A stretch of DNA of 64,000 bases from Humisphaera borealis (GCF_015169395.1 NZ_CP063458.1:558001-622000); one strand, 5' to 3'. Counted from the stretch's first letter, positions 18,422-26,214 are shown. Translations and numbers: made by a program. The notes: generated by a model not told the origin, from the letters alone.

Positions 18422-18884
18422 CTGCGGCCGGACCGCCGCAGTTTGCGAAGCCCGGTCCACCATGATATCCGCGACCGCGGATCAACACCGATTCAGAAGT
18501 CGACGCGACTTCGTCCACCGAATTGATCATGAACCGCGCTTTAGCCGAAGGCGGGTGCGGCAAAAACGCCTCGAAGACGTTCTCATAGATGAAGACCTCG
18601 ACCAATTCGAACGTCGTTTCGGCGTTATCGAGGACCGTCTCTAGCGAAGGATACCCGGCGTCTCGTAATGGCGAGCGTTGTTGATCGGCTACGAGGCGAT
18701 CGTCCTCCTGTAATTCACGAACACACTGCGCGTAGACGCCCGAAAGCCGTTGCACAAAGTCCGCTCTCGGGATTCGGAGTTCGTACCGACCGATGGTGCC
18801 ATCCCATCTGAATTGGTCGAAGTTCATCGCCGGCCACCAAAGAGCGTCCGGAGCAACTGGATTGTCTTCGACCTTCGCGAGCAT
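18417..18884 (-). CDS. Cassette gene of unknown function
   Basis: A 155-residue soluble protein (MLAKVEDNPVAPDALWWPAMNFDQFRWDGTIGRYELRIPRADFVQRLSGVYAQCVREL...) with no signal peptide and no family I recognise. Its acidic mid-part and aromatic-rich N-terminus do not point to an enzyme. It starts 12 bp after the core of attC-like site D and its TAA stop lies within site E, so it fills one cassette exactly. The C-terminus GRGYHGGPGFANCGGPAAG is Gly-rich and low in complexity. Confidence 0.55.
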   Translation of the reverse strand: MLAKVEDNPVAPDALWWPAMNFDQFRWDGTIGRYELRIPRADFVQRLSGVYAQCVRELQEDDRLVADQQRSPLRDAGYPSLETVLDNAETTFELVEVFIYENVFEAFLPHPPSAKARFMINSVDEVASTSESVLIRGRGYHGGPGFANCGGPAAG

Positions 18885-18895
18885 CGTTCCCCGCA

Positions 18896-18952
18896 GGCTA
18901 ACGGATCAGCATTTCACGGCCGGCCTGGCACCGTGGCAGTGCGTCGTAAGCC
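18896..18952 (-). other. attC-like site D
   Basis: A 57-bp site from GGCTTACGAC through CACGG-t-GCC / GGC-CGTG arms to GTTAGCC (18896-18902). It lies between a gene remnant and the cassette gene starting at 18884. Confidence 0.55.
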
Positions 18953-18959
18953 AGCCTCT

Positions 18960-19112
18960 TTACAAGCACTCGTACTTCTCAGTGTCGTCGACATAGAGTA
19001 GTGAAGCAATTCGCCACTCCCCGGCTTTCTGCACAAGCTGGTATTCGTAGTCTGAGACAAAGTCGTAAAGGCCCAAATGCCTAGTTCGAACGGTGGCGTC
19101 AGGACCGCGCGC
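18960..19112 (-). pseudogene. C-terminal remnant of a cassette gene
   Basis: An open frame of about 50 codons ends at TAA 18960-18962 and reads ...RTRHLGLYDFVSDYEYQ, then LVQKAGEWRIASLLYVDD, then TEKYECL. It has no start codon and is blocked by TGA at 19113-19115. The ending looks like the last strands of an NTF2/SnoaL-like domain. It is probably the tail of a cassette gene truncated by deletion; the DNA is also clearly less GC-rich than its neighbours. Confidence 0.4.
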
Positions 19113-19183
19113 TCAAAATTTACTGTTGACCAAGAGCGGGATTCATAGTTGTCGGGTTATCCCGCGGCCGGACCACCGACTAC

Positions 19184-19675
19184 TCAGATGCGCTCGGTCT
19201 TCAGGCCCAGCTCGCGGCATTGCCGCTCCGCGTCCTCGACGTTGTACTCGTAGAACCGCCCGAGGTTCCATGTCGGCGCGTCACCGACGAGCGACACCAC
19301 TGACGGCAGGGGCGTGTCCCGCAAGGTCGGGTCCAGCTTCCGGAGCGCCATCAGTTCCTTGGCGGTTGCCCGTGGCCCTGCGAACTGTACGATCAGCTCG
19401 TAGTAGCAGTGTGGGATGATCGTCTCGTGTAGGGGCACATGGCCGACGACCATCCCCGACCGGACGACCGCAAGACCTGTCCAACCGCCCTGGTCGTACC
19501 ACCGCAGGTCGTCACCCGGCCGCATCGTCGCCGCGAGATCCCTCACTTGCTGGCGCATCCCCTCGTAGACGTGCCGCCGTTCCGGGTGCGACTCGAAGGC
19601 GGGACCCGTCCACAATCCGAGCACGTCGGCTTCGGTCGTGGGCTTTAAAAGGCTCTCGGCTGCGATGCCGCTCAT
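19184..19675 (-). CDS. First cassette gene, unknown function
   Basis: A 163-residue soluble protein (MSGIAAESLLKPTTEADVLGLWTGPAFESHPERRHVYEGMRQQVRDLAATMRPGDDLRWYD...). The pattern DDLRWYDQGGWTGLAVVRSGMVVGHVPL resembles small beta-rich proteins commonly found in integron cassettes, but I cannot name a family. It begins 30 bp after the GTTAGGAT core next to the integrase remnant, which would make it the first cassette. Downstream an ACCCGAC box (19149-19156) could be the left half of an attC site whose right half is gone. Confidence 0.6.
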   Translation of the reverse strand: MSGIAAESLLKPTTEADVLGLWTGPAFESHPERRHVYEGMRQQVRDLAATMRPGDDLRWYDQGGWTGLAVVRSGMVVGHVPLHETIIPHCYYELIVQFAGPRATAKELMALRKLDPTLRDTPLPSVVSLVGDAPTWNLGRFYEYNVEDAERQCRELGLKTERI

Positions 19676-19704
19676 AGCCGCGTCCCGCGGGATAACCTTT
19701 GTTT

Positions 19705-19712
19705 ATCCTAAC
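19705..19712 (-). other. Candidate attI core (GTTAGGAT)
   Basis: GTTAGGA fits the GTTRRRY integration core except the last base. It sits between the integrase fragment (start 19838, plus strand) and the first cassette gene (start 19675, minus strand), where attI lies in mobile and chromosomal integrons. A small hairpin GGATAA/TTATCC follows. Confidence 0.4.
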
Positions 19713-19837
19713 CGCCCGGACACCCCGCGCGGATGGTCCTCTGGACAATAGCCGCTGGCGCTAGTGCCATCAACGAATTCGCAAGAGACAGCAAGAATTA
19801 TCTTGTTCAGGCCGAACAAAACTGTAACATTTGCTGC

Positions 19838-20020
19838 GTGAACCTCGTCGAACGCCTCGATCGTGCCTGTCGGCTGGCTTATCCGGCTCGCTCTACCCGC
19901 GAGCGATACATCCGCTGGGTTGAACAGTTCCGCCGGTTGCCGGTGACAAGAGCGTCGGTCGGCGATCGCCACGGGCAAGCGGGTACGCTTGCCCATGCCA
20001 CCCGGAATCCGAACGACTGA
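19838..20020 (+). pseudogene. Integron integrase (IntI-like) N-terminal fragment
   Basis: From GTG 19838 the frame reads VNLVERLDRACRLAYPARS, then TRERYIRWVEQFRRLP. It aligns with the first helices of integron integrases (pattern LD..R...R...YS.RTE.AYV.WV..FI.F), with the RxxYxxWxxxF core retained. Homology ends at about 19945. The following codons run into a palindromic repeat (19968-20003) and a stop at 20018, so the catalytic domain is missing. Orientation is opposite to the cassette array and the 5' end faces it, as in complete integrons. The match is short, so this is a recognition by pattern, not proof. Confidence 0.55.
19968..20003. repeat. Palindromic repeat that interrupts the IntI-like fragment
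   Basis: GCCACGGGCAAGC and GCTTGCCCATGCC are imperfect inverted arms around GGGTAC. It starts about 20 bp after the last integrase-like codons and could mark the truncation point. Confidence 0.6.
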
Positions 20021-20283
20021 CGACTGACGGATTTTGCTTGTCTTTAGCGGCCGTGCACCTAACATATATAGAACAATATTCGGCGTCGCCTTGGGACGGG
20101 CGGCGTCCTTCCTCCATGCGCCGGTCGGCGGGTGTGATCTGTCGGCTTTAGCGTCTACTCCATGGAGACTGCTGTCCCTGGACGATCGGTGTCGGTCGGG
20201 CCGGGGTGGTGGTGTTGGTGCTTTGAGGAGACCGACAGGCTTGGACGCGAAAGAGACGACGTGGGCAGGCTGATCGATCACTT

Positions 20284-20990
20284 GGGTTCGTTCGGCGATG
20301 TTGTCTTGGGTTCGTTCGGCCACCAAGCCGCGGGCGCAGCGTACTCTCTGCGCCCCGGGTTTGCCGGTGTGGTCTCGGGTTCGTTCGGCAGGAGGGACAT
20401 ATGTCAGGGATTGACGACGGCTCTGTCAGTGACACGGGCTTCCAGCCCGTGCGTGCGACGTTGTGGTCGATCGGTGCTCCGAACGATGACCTCCGAGCTT
20501 CTATTACATCGTCATCACTGCCAACTATTTACTGGTTGATAGGAAAAGAGATGCAGAATGAACGGCTGCTTGAAGCATCACGCACCATGCACGGGCTGGA
20601 AGCCCGTGTCACTGACGGGGTCGCTCGGCGAGCGGTTCTCGGGTTCGTTTGGCGGGGTTGCGGTGGGTTCGATTGGCGCGGGGCGGGACATCGGACGGCG
20701 GGAGCATCGCCGGGGGTCTGCGGGGTGCGGTGGGGTGAACCCCACCCTACTTTCGCCTCGGGTTCGTTCGGCGGGGTTGCGCTGGGTTCGTTCGGCAATC
20801 TAAGCGTGGCGATCCGGTGTTCGATGTTTAGTTTTCGGTGTTCGTCTTCAGTCTTGGGTTCGTTCGGCGAGGTTGCGCGAACGCTCCGCTCCGCGTCGCG
20901 GCTAACCGTTCACGGGTGTCGTGGTCGATCTGATCGGGTGTCGTGGTCGCGCTGATCGAGGGTTGTCCGACCATGCTGGGTTCGTTTGGC
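20284..20990 (+). repeat. Cluster of GGGTTCGTTCGGC 13-mers
   Basis: Exact copies lie at 20284-20296, 20308-20320, 20377-20389, 20760-20772, 20784-20796 and 20856-20868. Near copies (TTTGGC or GATTGGC) lie at 20641-20653, 20664-20676 and 20978-20990. All are in one orientation at irregular spacing, often followed by GGGGTTGCG. The spacing is unlike CRISPR. Confidence 0.88.
20425..20616. mobile_element. MITE-like element with 28-bp terminal inverted repeats
   Basis: Arms 20425-20452 and 20589-20616 are perfect complements over 28 bp; each contains the palindrome CACGGGCTTCCAGCCCGTG. The 136-bp interior codes for nothing visible. No target-site duplication is obvious. Confidence 0.7.
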
Positions 20991-21000
20991 GGGCTGGTTG

Positions 21001-22410
21001 TCAGGCGATGACGCCGAACTCGCGGCCTACCTTGGCGAACTTGTCGAGGGCGAAGCTCAGGTGTGACTCTTCGTGGGTCGCCATGTAGCTCGTCCGCAAC
21101 AGGGCACGGCCCGGAGGAGTGGCGGGGCTGACGACGGCGTTGACGAAGACGCCTTCCTGGTGAAGCCGGGTCGCCATCGCGAACGCGGTGAAGTCTTCGC
21201 CGACGACGACGGGGATGACCGGGGTGTTGCTGTCGGCGGTGTCGAAGCCGAGGGCGCGGAAGCCGGCGAGCATGAACTGGGTGTTCTTCCAGAGCTTCTC
21301 GCGGCGCTCGGGCTCGGTCTTCATGATGTCGACGGCGATGCTGGCGGCGGCGACGTTGGCCGGGCTGGGGGCGGCGCTGAACATGTTGGTGCGGGCGCGG
21401 TGCTTGACGAAGTCCATCGTCTCGCGGTCGCCGCAGACGAAGCCGCCGACCGAGGCCATGCTCTTGGAGAACGTGCCCATGATCAGTTGGACGTCGTCAT
21501 CGACACCGAAGTGGCGTGAGGTGCCGCGGCCGTCGCCGAGGACGCCGATGCCGTGGGCGTCGTCCACCATGACCGCAGCGCCGTAGTCTTTGCAGATGTC
21601 GACGATCTCGGGGAGGGGGCAGATGTCCCCTTCCATCGAGTAGACGCCGTCCACGACGACGAGCTTGCCGCCGCCCTTGCCGGCGTCGGAGGCTTCATCG
21701 GCCTGCATCATCCGGCGGAGGTCGGCGGGGGAGTTATGACGGAACTTGCGGATTTCACCGAGGCCGAGACGTGCGCCATCGATGATGCACGCGTGGTCCT
21801 GCTTGTCGAGGTAAACGATGTCGCGGCGGTCGAGCAGGCAGGAGATCGTGCCGAGGTTGACCTGGAAGCCGGTCGAGAAGGTGACGGCGGCCTGCTTGCC
21901 CATGAAGTCGGCGAGCTTTTCTTCGAGCTCTTCGTGGATCTTCATGGTGCCGTTGAGCAGCCGACTGCCGGCGCAGCCGGTGCCGTAGCGGCGGACGGCG
22001 TCGATGGCGGCTTCCTTGACGCGGGGATCGTTGGTGAGGCCGAGGTAGTTGTTCGACCCGAGCATCACCAGTTTCTTGCCGTCAATATAGACTTCGGGAT
22101 CCTGGGCCGATTCGAGGGCGCGGAAGTAGGTCCAGACGCCGGCCGCCTTGATCTTGGCGGGAATGTCGTAGGCCTTGACCTTGTCGAACAGCGCGATGCC
22201 GGCGGGGCGGACGCGCGGCGCGGCGGCGGGCTGGCCGTTGGTCGCCTGACCATTAGTTGCCTGCCCGTTGCTGGCGTGGCCGTTGCCGTTGGCAGCATGG
22301 CCGTTGGTGGAGACAGGATGACCATTGCCCGAGACCAGGTGGCCGTTGCTGGAGGGGGAGGGAGTCAGGGACTCGGTCTTCGGGGTTGGGCTCTTCGTCA
22401 TACGGGTCAA
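21001..22410 (-). CDS. Alpha-oxoamine synthase family enzyme, serine palmitoyltransferase-like
   Basis: The 469-residue protein has the fold-type I PLP core of alpha-oxoamine synthases. Visible blocks are GSNNYLGLTNDPRVKEA, GTGCAGSRLLNGTMKIHEELEE, DKQDHACIIDGARLG, VVDGVYSMEGDICPLPEI, VDDAHGIGVLGDGRG and GTFSKSMASVGGFVCG, where the Lys of FSKS is the PLP Schiff-base residue. These enzymes condense an acyl-CoA with an amino acid (serine palmitoyltransferase, KBL, AONS, ALAS). An extra N-terminal tail of about 75 residues consists of repeats of NGH/NGQ with Ala and Ser. The neighbouring SDR-type reductase favours a sphingolipid role over biotin synthesis, since no bio genes are near, but this is inference. 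The start could be either ATG, 22410 or 22398. Confidence 0.8.
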   Translation of the reverse strand: MTRMTKSPTPKTESLTPSPSSNGHLVSGNGHPVSTNGHAANGNGHASNGQATNGQATNGQPAAAPRVRPAGIALFDKVKAYDIPAKIKAAGVWTYFRALESAQDPEVYIDGKKLVMLGSNNYLGLTNDPRVKEAAIDAVRRYGTGCAGSRLLNGTMKIHEELEEKLADFMGKQAAVTFSTGFQVNLGTISCLLDRRDIVYLDKQDHACIIDGARLGLGEIRKFRHNSPADLRRMMQADEASDAGKGGGKLVVVDGVYSMEGDICPLPEIVDICKDYGAAVMVDDAHGIGVLGDGRGTSRHFGVDDDVQLIMGTFSKSMASVGGFVCGDRETMDFVKHRARTNMFSAAPSPANVAAASIAVDIMKTEPERREKLWKNTQFMLAGFRALGFDTADSNTPVIPVVVGEDFTAFAMATRLHQEGVFVNAVVSPATPPGRALLRTSYMATHEESHLSFALDKFAKVGREFGVIA

Positions 22411-22623
22411 AACGACACCCCTTCCCGGATGGTGCCGAGGGTTCTGGTTTTACGTCCGGAAACAGGCTCAACCGGTTTCCTGCCGGTCAGAGTGCCGGCG
22501 TTTCATGGAGTCGATACCCTCGACCACCACCGTCTGGAATCAACCCGTTATCAGCGAGTTGAAGAACGCTCTTGCGTGTCCGAGCCGCCGTGTCGCGTGA
22601 GAAACACGGCATTCATGAAGGAT

Positions 22624-23616
22624 TTATACAGTCCAAACGTTCGGCTGCAACCAACCGGCCCGCACGTAACATCGGCAGAGTGCGTGAATTCCCTCTTGCC
22701 AAGGCCGCATGTTATCAATGCCGAGGTCGTTCAACCACGGGTTGGCATCGCAGATCCAGTCGGCCTGGAGCATGTCGCGGGCCTTGTCGTGGTTGAACGG
22801 CCGAGCCCGGCGGGTCACCCATTGCCGGAGGGTTTCCCAGTAACCAGCGACCCGGAGCAAGGCTGCCGGGATGGGAACCTTCCAAGGGGGACTGGTTCGC
22901 AGGCTCGCGATATACGACACGAGCGACCCCATCGTTGCAACATCGTTTCCTGCAAATCCGTGACGGCCGGTCAGATCGGGACGGATCGCGGCGGCATACA
23001 GGATGCGGGCGAGGTCGGCGACGTCAATCAGTTGGACCCGGGCCCGGCCGCCGGCGACGATCGGGGCAAAGCCGCTCTGGATCGGTTTGAACAGCTCCAG
23101 GATGCCGGGATCGCCGGGGCCATAGACGACGGTCGGCCGGACGACGCACCAGGGTCCACGGAGGACCTGAGCGACGGCCTGCTCGCCCTGGAGCTTGGAT
23201 TTGCCGTACCAGGAGACCGGGGCGGGAATATCGGTTTCGCGAACCGCGACGCCGCCTCGGGCGGGTCCGGCGGCGGCCTGCGACGACACGTGGACGAACA
23301 TCGCCGACGGGCAGACCTCGGCCGCCGCCCGCGCGACGGCCTGGGCACCGTCGGCGTTAACGGCGAGGTACTCGCGGAAGGTTCGGGCCTTGACCAGGCC
23401 GGCGATGTGCACCACCGCGTCGCAGCCTTCCAGTGCCGCACGGTAGGACGCGGCATCCGCCAGGCCGCCGGCGACGGCAGTCGCGCCCTCGGGAAGGAGT
23501 CCGGGCTTGTCGGGTCGGCGGACGAGCGCCCGGACCTGCCAGCCGTTCTGGATGAACAGTCGCGCCGTGTGGCTGCCGACGAATCCGGTCGCGCCGGTGA
23601 TGAAGACGGTTTTCAA
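22624..23616 (-). CDS. NAD-dependent epimerase/dehydratase (extended SDR)
   Basis: The start is taken as TTG 23616, giving an N-terminus that begins directly with the Rossmann motif KTVFITGATGFVGSH; the frame is open further upstream, but that part is low-complexity. The 330-residue product has the SDR catalytic YxxxK in SWYGKSKLQGE, an upstream Ser in HVSSQAA, and VVYGPGDPGI, typical of NAD(P)-dependent sugar epimerases and 3-beta-HSD-like reductases. It lies 214 bp upstream of the alpha-oxoamine synthase gene on the same strand. In Caulobacter an epimerase-like SDR (CerR) acts with Spt in ceramide synthesis, so a similar pairing is possible here. The substrate is not determined by the sequence. 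Confidence 0.75.
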   Translation of the reverse strand: MKTVFITGATGFVGSHTARLFIQNGWQVRALVRRPDKPGLLPEGATAVAGGLADAASYRAALEGCDAVVHIAGLVKARTFREYLAVNADGAQAVARAAAEVCPSAMFVHVSSQAAAGPARGGVAVRETDIPAPVSWYGKSKLQGEQAVAQVLRGPWCVVRPTVVYGPGDPGILELFKPIQSGFAPIVAGGRARVQLIDVADLARILYAAAIRPDLTGRHGFAGNDVATMGSLVSYIASLRTSPPWKVPIPAALLRVAGYWETLRQWVTRRARPFNHDKARDMLQADWICDANPWLNDLGIDNMRPWQEGIHALCRCYVRAGWLQPNVWTV

Positions 23617-23809
23617 CTCGGTTCTCGTGGTGGCACCAGGCGGGCAGAACACCGGCGTCCGCAGGAACGGCCGCGAACGCTGCGACGGACTGCCGGCCCG
23701 GATGGAGCCGGTGCGGACCATGCCGGGTTCGGGATGGAAAGTCAAACCCAAAGAATTAGATCGGATTTCACGGAATCGGCGGTGTCCGATAATGTCCTTC
23801 GGGTTTTCG

Positions 23810-23837
23810 GTTTACTGTGCGTAAGTTTCGGTATGAT
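23810..23837 (+). promoter_or_regulatory. Possible promoter of the sigma-factor gene
   Basis: GTTTAC (23810-23815), 16 bp, TATGAT (23832-23837), about 110 bp before the sigma gene. The rest of the 330-bp divergent gap (23617-23948) shows no gene. Confidence 0.35.
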
Positions 23838-23948
23838 CGGGGCGTCCGTCTGCGACGCCGTGAATGAGAACGGCGTCGTCACCAATCGGCCGGGAATAAC
23901 ATGTCGCCCGGTGCGTTGATGAAGTGACGGCTTTATTGAAGACCGACG

Positions 23949-24602
23949 ATGGCAAAGAGTATCGCCCGCCAGTCGAAGACTTCGGCCGTCACCGCAAGCG
24001 CTCCTGCGTTGGAGTCCGCGGTGTCGGTTTCGCTTCCGATGACGGACGAAGCGTTGCTGCTGCGTGTGCGTGCCGGTGACCTGTCGGCCGGCGACGCGCT
24101 GGTGCGACGATACGCCCAGCCGCTGCTGCGATATCTGCAGCGGCTCGTGGGCGACGACCTGGCCGAAGAGCTGCACCAGCAGACCTGGATGAGCGTGCTG
24201 GACAATCTCGACAAGTTCGATCCGGCGCTGGCGTCGCAGTCGAACGAGTCGGGTGCACCGGCCGGCGGGTTCAAGGCCTGGCTTTTCCGGATCGCCACGA
24301 ACAAGGCGAACGACCTGTGGCGGTCGCGGGGAAGAGAACGGGCGGCCAAGGACGGGCTTCGCCTGGTGAAGGATCAGACCACCCCGTGGGCCGGTGAAGA
24401 GGCCCAGGGAAAGGAAATGCAGCAGAAGTTGATCCATGCGATCAACAAGCTGCCTGAGAGTCAGCGGCAGGTGCTGGCGCTTCGGTACTACAGCAATATG
24501 AAGTTCATCGACATCGCCAAGCTGCTGGGCTGCCCGCTCAATACCGCGCTGGGCCGGGTCCACAAGGCGATGATCAAGCTACGGCAGTTGATGGACGAGT
24601 AG
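23949..24602 (+). CDS. ECF-type RNA polymerase sigma factor
   Basis: The 217-residue protein contains region 2 (GDALVRRYAQPLLRYLQRLVGDDLAEELHQQTWMSVLDNLDKFDP, then FKAWLFRIATNKANDLWRSRGRER) and region 4 (LIHAINKLPESQRQVLALRYYSNMKFIDIAKLLGCPLNTALGRVHKAMIKLRQLM) with its helix-turn-helix. There is no region 1.1 or 3, so it is an extracytoplasmic-function sigma. A variable N-terminal extension of about 30 residues precedes the domain. The next gene encodes a single-span membrane protein with the usual position of an anti-sigma factor, so activity is probably controlled by that partner. The signal and the regulon are unknown. Confidence 0.9.
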   Translation: MAKSIARQSKTSAVTASAPALESAVSVSLPMTDEALLLRVRAGDLSAGDALVRRYAQPLLRYLQRLVGDDLAEELHQQTWMSVLDNLDKFDPALASQSNESGAPAGGFKAWLFRIATNKANDLWRSRGRERAAKDGLRLVKDQTTPWAGEEAQGKEMQQKLIHAINKLPESQRQVLALRYYSNMKFIDIAKLLGCPLNTALGRVHKAMIKLRQLMDE

Positions 24603-24701
24603 AACGCGCCAAGGAAACGAGATCCCGGACCTTAAGAAGTCCGGGCAGGACCCAGGAACCAACCGATCGCTCATGACCAAAACGTTTGAAGGACACTCAC
24701 C

Positions 24702-25328
24702 TTGAGTTCATTGCGATCACAACTTCCCGATTCCGAAGCGCTGCTGCTGATGTATGCGGCCGACGAGCTTCCGCCGCGGGACCGTCAAACCGTGACAGAG
24801 CAGTTGCAGCAGGAAGCCGGCCTGCAGGCGCGGCTTGATGCGATCCTGGCCGATCTTGACCTGGTTGAGCAGCGTTTCGAGAGCGCTGACGCATTCGACG
24901 GCCTCAATGCGGAGCACGCGACCCGTCGTGCGGTCGATGCGATCCGGGGCTGGCAACTGGTGCGGCCGGCGGCGTCCGAGCCGGTCCGATCGCCGCTGGA
25001 GACGCATCGGCGATGGGGCTGGGCATCGGCGGTGGCGGCGGTCGTGGCACTGGGACTCGGTGTGGCGGCGCTGATCACGTATCTCAATCCACCGTCGGCG
25101 TCGCGGATGGTTCAGGTCGACGGGTTGCCCGATCTCAACGCCGAAGGCAACGAAAACGCGCTGGCGCTGCACGCCGCGACGTCGCTGGCGATGGGCCTGG
25201 AAGTAGAAGACGAGGCAGCCGTCAATGTGCCGATGCCGCCGACCTCGGACGAGGCGATCGTCAGCACCGAGCGGCCGTTCTTTGAGATCCCCCTGATCGC
25301 CGATGCCGACGACGGCAGCGCGCCCTGA
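24702..25328 (+). CDS. Putative anti-sigma factor, single membrane span
   Basis: A 208-residue protein starting at TTG 24702, with GAAGGAC about 8 bp upstream. The N-terminal part (DSEALLLMYAADELPPRDRQTVTEQLQQEAGLQARLDAI) has the amphipathic pattern of zinc-free anti-sigma domains. Then comes one transmembrane helix (WASAVAAVVALGLGVAALITYL, about residues 106-127) and an acidic periplasmic tail. Position directly after the sigma gene and topology suggest it holds the sigma factor at the membrane. The HxxxCxxC zinc motif of classic ZAS domains is missing, so the role is inferred from context. Confidence 0.65.
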   Translation: MSSLRSQLPDSEALLLMYAADELPPRDRQTVTEQLQQEAGLQARLDAILADLDLVEQRFESADAFDGLNAEHATRRAVDAIRGWQLVRPAASEPVRSPLETHRRWGWASAVAAVVALGLGVAALITYLNPPSASRMVQVDGLPDLNAEGNENALALHAATSLAMGLEVEDEAAVNVPMPPTSDEAIVSTERPFFEIPLIADADDGSAP

Positions 25329-25369
25329 CCGCGTCCGGCGCTTGTCGTTGTATGTGGGGACGACCACCG

Positions 25370-26119
25370 ATGCCGACACACAAACTTCAATCCCGCAACC
25401 TTAGACGACTGGCTCTGGTCGGCCTCTTCACCGCGGCGACGGCGTCGGCCACGCTGCTCGCCCAGCCGGGGCAGGAAGTGACGCGCCCCGGGCTGGGATC
25501 AGAACTGCCGGCCGGCAACGGGGAACCGCGCACCAAGCCGATTCGTCGCCCGGGCGAAGAGATCGTCATCACCCAGGAGGAGTGGACCGCGCTGGAGCAA
25601 TTCATGCGGGCGAACTCTCCGAGCAAGTGGGAGATGTATCTGAGCCTGCCGGATAAGCCGCTCAAGCAGAATTTGCGAAAGCAGATTGCCCAGCGGTATC
25701 GCACGCTTCAGAAGGTGGAACGGAGCGACCCTGTCCGGTGGAAGCTCGAGATCGACGCGATCGCGATCGAGGACCGCATCTACTCCACGCTCCAGGAGCT
25801 TCGCTCGGGCAACAATCCCGAGGATCGCGAACGCCAGTTGCGGCTGGAGGTAGACCGCCTGATCTCGAACCGCGACCACTGGAAAAGAGAGCGGCTGCTT
25901 CGGGTCAAAGCCGAACTTGAATCGATGAAGGTCCCGGCTGCGTTGAAGCCGGTCGAAGAAGAACTCGACCGGCTCGAGCACCTGACACCCGAAGGGCGTG
26001 CCCCGCGGGTGGACAAGCGGATCGAGGAGTTCAAGAAACAGATGGCCAAGCCGCCCAAGGCGATCCTCGGCGGGCACAGTCCGGCTTCGGGGGTTCCGGT
26101 GGATGCGGGCAAGCCCTGA
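25370..26119 (+). CDS. Exported helical protein, third gene of the sigma locus
   Basis: A 249-residue product beginning at ATG 25370 (GGGGA 9 bp upstream), with a signal peptide (LRRLALVGLFTAATASATLLAQ). The mature part is highly charged and helical, e.g. EEWTALEQFMRANSPSKWEMYLSLPDK and REQ/LRLEVDRLISNRDHWKRERLLRVKAELE, with likely coiled coils. I do not recognise a domain. The gene lies 41 bp after the anti-sigma gene on the same strand, so the three genes probably form an operon and this protein may act as a periplasmic sensor or modulator (inference). Confidence 0.6.
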   Translation: MPTHKLQSRNLRRLALVGLFTAATASATLLAQPGQEVTRPGLGSELPAGNGEPRTKPIRRPGEEIVITQEEWTALEQFMRANSPSKWEMYLSLPDKPLKQNLRKQIAQRYRTLQKVERSDPVRWKLEIDAIAIEDRIYSTLQELRSGNNPEDRERQLRLEVDRLISNRDHWKRERLLRVKAELESMKVPAALKPVEEELDRLEHLTPEGRAPRVDKRIEEFKKQMAKPPKAILGGHSPASGVPVDAGKP

Positions 26120-26150
26120 GGGCGTGACATTCGGGAACTGATGGGCGGAA

Positions 26151-26187
26151 GAAAAGCAGCGGACCCGCGCGATGCCGGGTCCGCTGC
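26151..26187 (-). terminator. Intrinsic terminator after the Cys-rich gene
   Basis: On the minus strand GCAGCGGACCCG and CGGGTCCGCTGC form a 12-bp stem followed by TTTTCTT. It ends transcription of the gene at 26215-26451. Confidence 0.8.
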
Positions 26188-26214
26188 ACTTACGAACGTG
26201 GAACGCACGGTGCG

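Larger units (their letters stand above)
20021..21000. other. Gene-free repeat-rich region
   Basis: No convincing gene is seen in about 980 bp. The region contains a 28-bp perfect inverted repeat (20425-20616), about ten copies of the 13-mer GGGTTCGTTCGGC, and a small palindrome GGTGGGGTGAACCCCACC at about 20728-20746. Confidence 0.75.

Noticed and set aside
19703-20326. 207-codon minus-strand ORF opposite the integrase fragment
   Set aside because: It has low-complexity composition, crosses a palindromic repeat and the candidate attI, and resembles no protein.
20284-20990. CRISPR array formed by the GGGTTCGTTCGGC repeats
   Set aside because: The repeat is only 13 bp, the spacing is irregular (from about 11 to 370 bp) and no cas gene is present.
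21553-23919. 788-codon plus-strand open frame across the synthase and SDR genes
   Set aside because: It is the shadow of two clearly recognisable minus-strand genes.
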